A stretch of DNA of 36,457 nucleotides from contig DKPV01000087.1 in the NCBI GenBank assembly GCA_002471375.1, forward strand, positions 26,627 to 63,083. Reading direction: 5' to 3'. Position numbers and translations under genes: made by a program. This document shows positions 34,411 through 36,457 of this stretch, one piece after another. Source of the DNA: Flavobacteriales bacterium UBA7325 (lineage in GTDB: Bacteria > Bacteroidota > Bacteroidia > Flavobacteriales_D > Crocinitomicaceae). The notes beneath the pieces were generated by a model. The model saw only the letters and a program-made list of their open reading frames with translations. It ran no database searches and had not been told where the DNA came from. How positions within the stretch are numbered: the stretch's first letter is position 1; the number at the start of each line of letters is the position of its first letter.

Positions 34411-34445
34411 AATCCTGCTTCACTCGTTGAAGCAGGATTTTTTTT
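34411..34445 (+). terminator. Rho-independent terminator after the T9SS-sorted protein gene
   Basis: A perfect 12-bp stem (arm AATCCTGCTTCA) with a CTCGT loop, followed by eight T. It lies 21 bp after the stop codon and shows that the gene is transcribed alone. Confidence 0.92.
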
Positions 34446-34690
34446 GTTCAATATCTGGTAATCAGCTTGTGAGAGTGGACGTCGGGATCGTTTATCACCA
34501 GATAATATCTAGTGCGCTAGGAAGGAAAGGCTAAGGAATGATAATGGGAGTCAATAATACGAGTATGCTGATAAATGCAATCATTATGATAAATGAAATT
34601 AAACTGTTCGAATGAACCAATCAGAATCAATCTATGTTTATCTTAGCAAGAACTAATATTCAACGCAAGTAGACAGTTTCAGATTTTTAC
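34446..34690. other. Gene-free stretch with one imperfect inverted repeat
   Basis: No convincing gene is seen on either strand; the longest candidate, 25 codons from ATG 34538, has no supporting features. A 10-bp inverted repeat with one mismatch (ATCTGGTAAT at 34453-34462 and ATCACCAGAT at 34494-34503) could form a stem with a 31-base loop. A weak -7-like TATGTTTA lies at 34633-34640 ahead of the decayed TPR gene. Confidence 0.35.
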
Positions 34691-35106
34691 ATGAAGTTCC
34701 TAATTGTTTCCATATTCACGTCGCTAGCCCTTTTCTCGAATAGCCAAAATTTGGATTCATTATACTCCGTTCGGGAGAGTGGTAAAAGAACCGATACGGA
34801 AAGGATGGAAGCTGTTTCTACTATATGTTGGAAGCTAGCATTTTCAGATGCGGATTCATCAATCTCATTATCACGAAAAGCACTAAAGCTTGGATATCAT
34901 ATGGATATTCATCCGAAATTGTACAGATATTCAACACAATGAGGGTTGCTGCAACGGTTAACGGAGACTATCTTGTTGTACTTGATTTCTATGATAACGG
35001 AATAAAACGCGCAAGAAAAGAAATCAATAGTGAGGATATAGCTATCGCGGAATCAGCAAAAGGAACCTTAGTACAAACCTTCATTAACAAAGGAATACTA
35101 TATTAA
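34691..35106 (+). pseudogene. Frameshifted and truncated TPR-type protein gene
   Basis: ATG 34691 starts a protein with a signal peptide ending near LFSNSQN, then SLYSVRESGKRTDTERMEAV and a helical-pair segment (SSISLSRKALKLGY) that reads as the first TPR of secreted Bacteroidota sensor or regulator proteins. This frame stops at 34940-34942. A second frame, offset as expected for loss of one base, carries on at about 34930 with VAATVNGDYLVVLDFYDNGI and ends at TAA 35104-35106 after TFINKGILY. In intact family members further TPRs and usually a histidine kinase or DNA-binding domain follow; these are missing. The two frames together read as one decayed gene. A sequencing error could explain the frameshift but not the missing 3' part. 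Confidence 0.66.
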
Positions 35107-35129
35107 GACTCTCAAACAAAATAACAACC

Positions 35130-35777
35130 ATGAAATTAAACGGATTTATCGTTGGACTTTTTATTCTGTCATCAACTACATTAAATGCTCAAGACTGGAG
35201 TACAGGCAAATATAAATATGGTGAACAATATGAGGGCTATGTTGTTGATATAAATGGAGATCGAATTGACGGCTTTATTAAGTACAGAAATAGAGCTATA
35301 ATGCAAGATGAAGTGATCTTTTATGGTGACAAGGATAATGCGAGCACGAAAAAGAAATACGCTGTCAGTGATCTTGCTGAGTTTAAAGTAGCGGACAAGC
35401 ATTACCATTGTATCCCATATTCAGGGAGTAATGGAGTACAATTGATTAAAGCGAATTTAGTTGTGTCAGATGAAGGATGCATTAAAACTTATGTATGGTA
35501 TGACCGTGCATCTGGATATAAATCAATGAAAAAACGTGCTGGAGAATCAGATGAAGATTATGGCAACAGAAAATTCCCTTCAGTAAAAGTGTACTTTAAG
35601 TCAACTGATGGGATGGGAGTAACTAAAGATTTTTTCAGTGATGATTTTAAAAAGAAAATGGCTTCATATACTTCTGATAATAAGGAGCTATCAAAGAAGG
35701 TGAAGAAGGGTGAAAATGGCTATAGTGAAAGAAATTTCATGGCAATCCTGAAGGAATTCAACGAAAGTTGTAACTAG
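35130..35777 (+). CDS. Secreted protein of unknown family
   Basis: A 215-residue protein with a signal peptide (MKLNGFIVGLFILSSTTLNA, cleavage near NAQDW). The mature part opens with YEGYVVDINGDRIDGFIKYRNR and continues with alternating strands (VIFYGDK, KYAVSDLAEFKV). A Lys-rich middle (KSMKKRAGESDEDY) follows and a helical C-terminus ends FNESCN. The GYVVxxxGDxIxGFIKYRNR start is a pattern I associate with uncharacterised Bacteroidota periplasmic proteins, with no function known. It begins 23 bp after the decayed TPR gene. Its TAG stop is shared with a convergent 45-aa gene on the other strand through the palindrome CTAG. Confidence 0.75.
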   Translation: MKLNGFIVGLFILSSTTLNAQDWSTGKYKYGEQYEGYVVDINGDRIDGFIKYRNRAIMQDEVIFYGDKDNASTKKKYAVSDLAEFKVADKHYHCIPYSGSNGVQLIKANLVVSDEGCIKTYVWYDRASGYKSMKKRAGESDEDYGNRKFPSVKVYFKSTDGMGVTKDFFSDDFKKKMASYTSDNKELSKKVKKGENGYSERNFMAILKEFNESCN

Positions 35778-35911
35778 TCTTCTTTCATGCCTTTAGTGAT
35801 TTCTTTAAGTCTCCTTTTGGTCTCTTCCTGCGCTTGACGTTTCTTATCCTTTTTTTGATTTAGAAGCTTCGTGTGCTTTTTCTTGTTAACCGTGTTTTTT
35901 TGCTTTGACAT
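35774..35911 (-). CDS. Very basic 45-residue protein
   Basis: From ATG 35911 the frame runs 45 codons to TAG at 35776-35774. The peptide begins MSKQKNTVNKKKHTKLLNQK and ends RRLKEITKGMKED: 15 Lys, 3 Arg and 1 His, with no hydrophobic segment. A central run of Lys, Gln and Glu could be a coiled helix. Small Lys-rich proteins beginning with a similar SKxKxxxNKKKH pattern occur in Bacteroidota genomes (memory), so I think it is a real gene; nucleic-acid or ribosome binding is inferred. It is convergent with the secreted protein gene, and both end in the same CTAG. The start is 36 bases from a large hairpin. Confidence 0.66.
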   Translation of the reverse strand: MSKQKNTVNKKKHTKLLNQKKDKKRQAQEETKRRLKEITKGMKED

Positions 35912-35947
35912 AGTGACAAGAAGTAATTCATATATGTTTAAGATTTG

Positions 35948-35980
35948 AATAAGGCGCCCAATTGGGCGCCTTATTTTATT
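35948..35980 (+). terminator. Perfect 28-bp palindrome with T-rich tail
   Basis: Arm AATAAGGCGCCC (35948-35959) pairs with 35964-35975 around AATT. The right side is T-rich (TTATTTTATT) and the left side is not, so it would terminate rightward transcripts. It lies beyond the 45-aa minus-strand gene, so a terminator for the 35130-35777 gene would make its message run antisense across the small gene. Confidence 0.7.
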
Positions 35981-36137
35981 CTGTAAATTAGCGGATTAAT
36001 TTTAAGTGGATTGAACATCCATTTAAAAAGCCACTCGTTAAAGTGGTTTTAAATCTTAACCTTTGCCGTTATCGGTTTATAAGTGTTTTAGTAGTTCGTA
36101 AATTGTTTTTATTGTCATGTTTTTTTAATTTAATGTT
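35981..36137. other. Leader region with two adjacent stem-loops
   Basis: Directly after the 28-bp palindrome lie two more hairpins: 36001-36011 with 36017-36027 (11 bp, one G-T wobble, loop TGAAC) and 36027-36035 with 36042-36050 (9 bp, one G-T wobble, loop CGTTAA). The rest, to the ATG at 36138, is T-rich and has no clear TAnnTTTG element. Structured leader or small RNA are both possible; no known riboswitch family is recognised. Confidence 0.5.
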
Positions 36138-36389
36138 ATGAAATTTTTCTATTTGATTTGCGTGAGTATTTTTATTTTTTCATCCTGTCAGACAGGTGCT
36201 AAAAGAGTTTGTATAAACGGTTACAAGGAAAGTAAGGGGATTCAACGAACCTTTGGTGCAGGAACTGATTCTGAAGTGCCTCCTTATGTTCATAATGTAT
36301 GTGCTTGTGTAGCTGAAAAGTGGGATAACGGTTATGATATTGAAACTGCTACTATTGAATGCAACGAAAAATACGGTCAAAATCAATGA
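36138..36389 (+). CDS. Small Cys-rich lipoprotein of unknown family
   Basis: An 83-residue protein with a lipobox ending FSSC (Cys17) after a hydrophobic signal. The mature part has Cys at about residues 25, 55, 57 and 75: RVCINGYK, then VHNVCACVAEKWDNGYD, then IECNEKYG. Four Cys after the lipid Cys could form two disulfides or bind a metal. I recognise no family. It is preceded by a run of stem-loops and followed by 68 bases to the window edge with no gene visible. Confidence 0.66.
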   Translation: MKFFYLICVSIFIFSSCQTGAKRVCINGYKESKGIQRTFGAGTDSEVPPYVHNVCACVAEKWDNGYDIETATIECNEKYGQNQ

Positions 36390-36457
36390 TAGGTGATAAT
36401 ATAACTAACTTTAATCCTATTTTAATAATTCCTAATTCTCGTTTCTCTGCAAGCCAA

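Noticed and set aside
34453..34503. Ten-base inverted repeat after the T9SS gene terminator
   Set aside because: One mismatch and a 31-base loop; listed in the annotation of the gap but not strong enough for a regulatory claim.
34538..34615. A 25-codon frame with a hydrophobic start in the gap after the T9SS gene
   Set aside because: Too short, no family resemblance, no promoter or terminator of its own, and the codon content is not distinguishable from the surrounding intergenic DNA.

Overview
The window is AT-rich chromosomal DNA from a member of the Bacteroidota, most likely a marine-type Flavobacteriales relative (Cryomorphaceae/Crocinitomicaceae-like; the rank below phylum is inference). 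The evidence is a large secreted protein with a C-terminal type IX secretion (T9SS type A) sorting domain, a bacillithiol glycosyltransferase (BshA), DUF3078 and DUF6370 proteins, many short lipoproteins with a Cys lipobox, near absence of Shine-Dalgarno sequences, and repeated matches to the Bacteroidota promoter -7 element TAnnTTTG. I see no phage, transposase, integrase, CRISPR array, rRNA or tRNA, so this looks like core chromosome with a few decaying genes.

Left end (1-3.3 kb): two plus-strand genes (a small membrane protein and a Smr-domain protein) run head-on into a minus-strand pair, a polyprenyl-phosphate-type GT2 glycosyltransferase followed by an ArnT-like GT-C glycosyltransferase. 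From 11.3 down to 3.4 kb lies one long minus-strand run of tightly packed genes: a 107-aa membrane protein, mutL, two tandem rhomboid proteases, an endonuclease/exonuclease/phosphatase-fold protein, a Sua5/YciO/YrdC protein, a stand-alone class I glutamine amidotransferase, a fused SpmA-SpmB-type membrane protein, and a small protein built of 25-residue Trp-Leu repeats. Several junctions overlap by 4-11 bases.

Middle (11.5-21.4 kb): a plus-strand cell-envelope and redox operon encodes a GH3 glycosidase fused to a serine beta-lactamase-like domain, a sphingomyelin-synthase-like PAP2 protein, BshA and a DUF6370 lipoprotein. It ends at a strong terminator facing a thiolase gene. A divergent DUF3078 outer-membrane-type protein, a large VWA membrane protein and a 54-aa small protein follow on the plus strand. 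From 25.7 down to 21.5 kb an acyl-CoA carboxylase carboxyltransferase subunit, an ElaA-like acetyltransferase and an M13 metallopeptidase lipoprotein share the minus strand.

Right end (25.9-36.5 kb): protein-isoaspartate methyltransferase, thioredoxin reductase, a SF2 helicase with a textbook promoter, a truncated remnant of a Cys-motif domain, a lipocalin-like lipoprotein, a LysE exporter paired with a four-helix membrane protein, a 1029-aa T9SS-sorted GEVED/beta-helix/PKD protein, a frameshifted TPR gene, a secreted protein of unknown family, a 45-aa very basic protein whose stop codon shares a CTAG with its convergent neighbour, a run of three stem-loops, and a Cys-rich small lipoprotein.

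The best candidates for undescribed biology are the exact 25-residue Trp-Leu repeat protein coupled to the SpmAB fusion, the MutL with a degraded endonuclease motif, and the small proteins and hairpin cluster at the right end.
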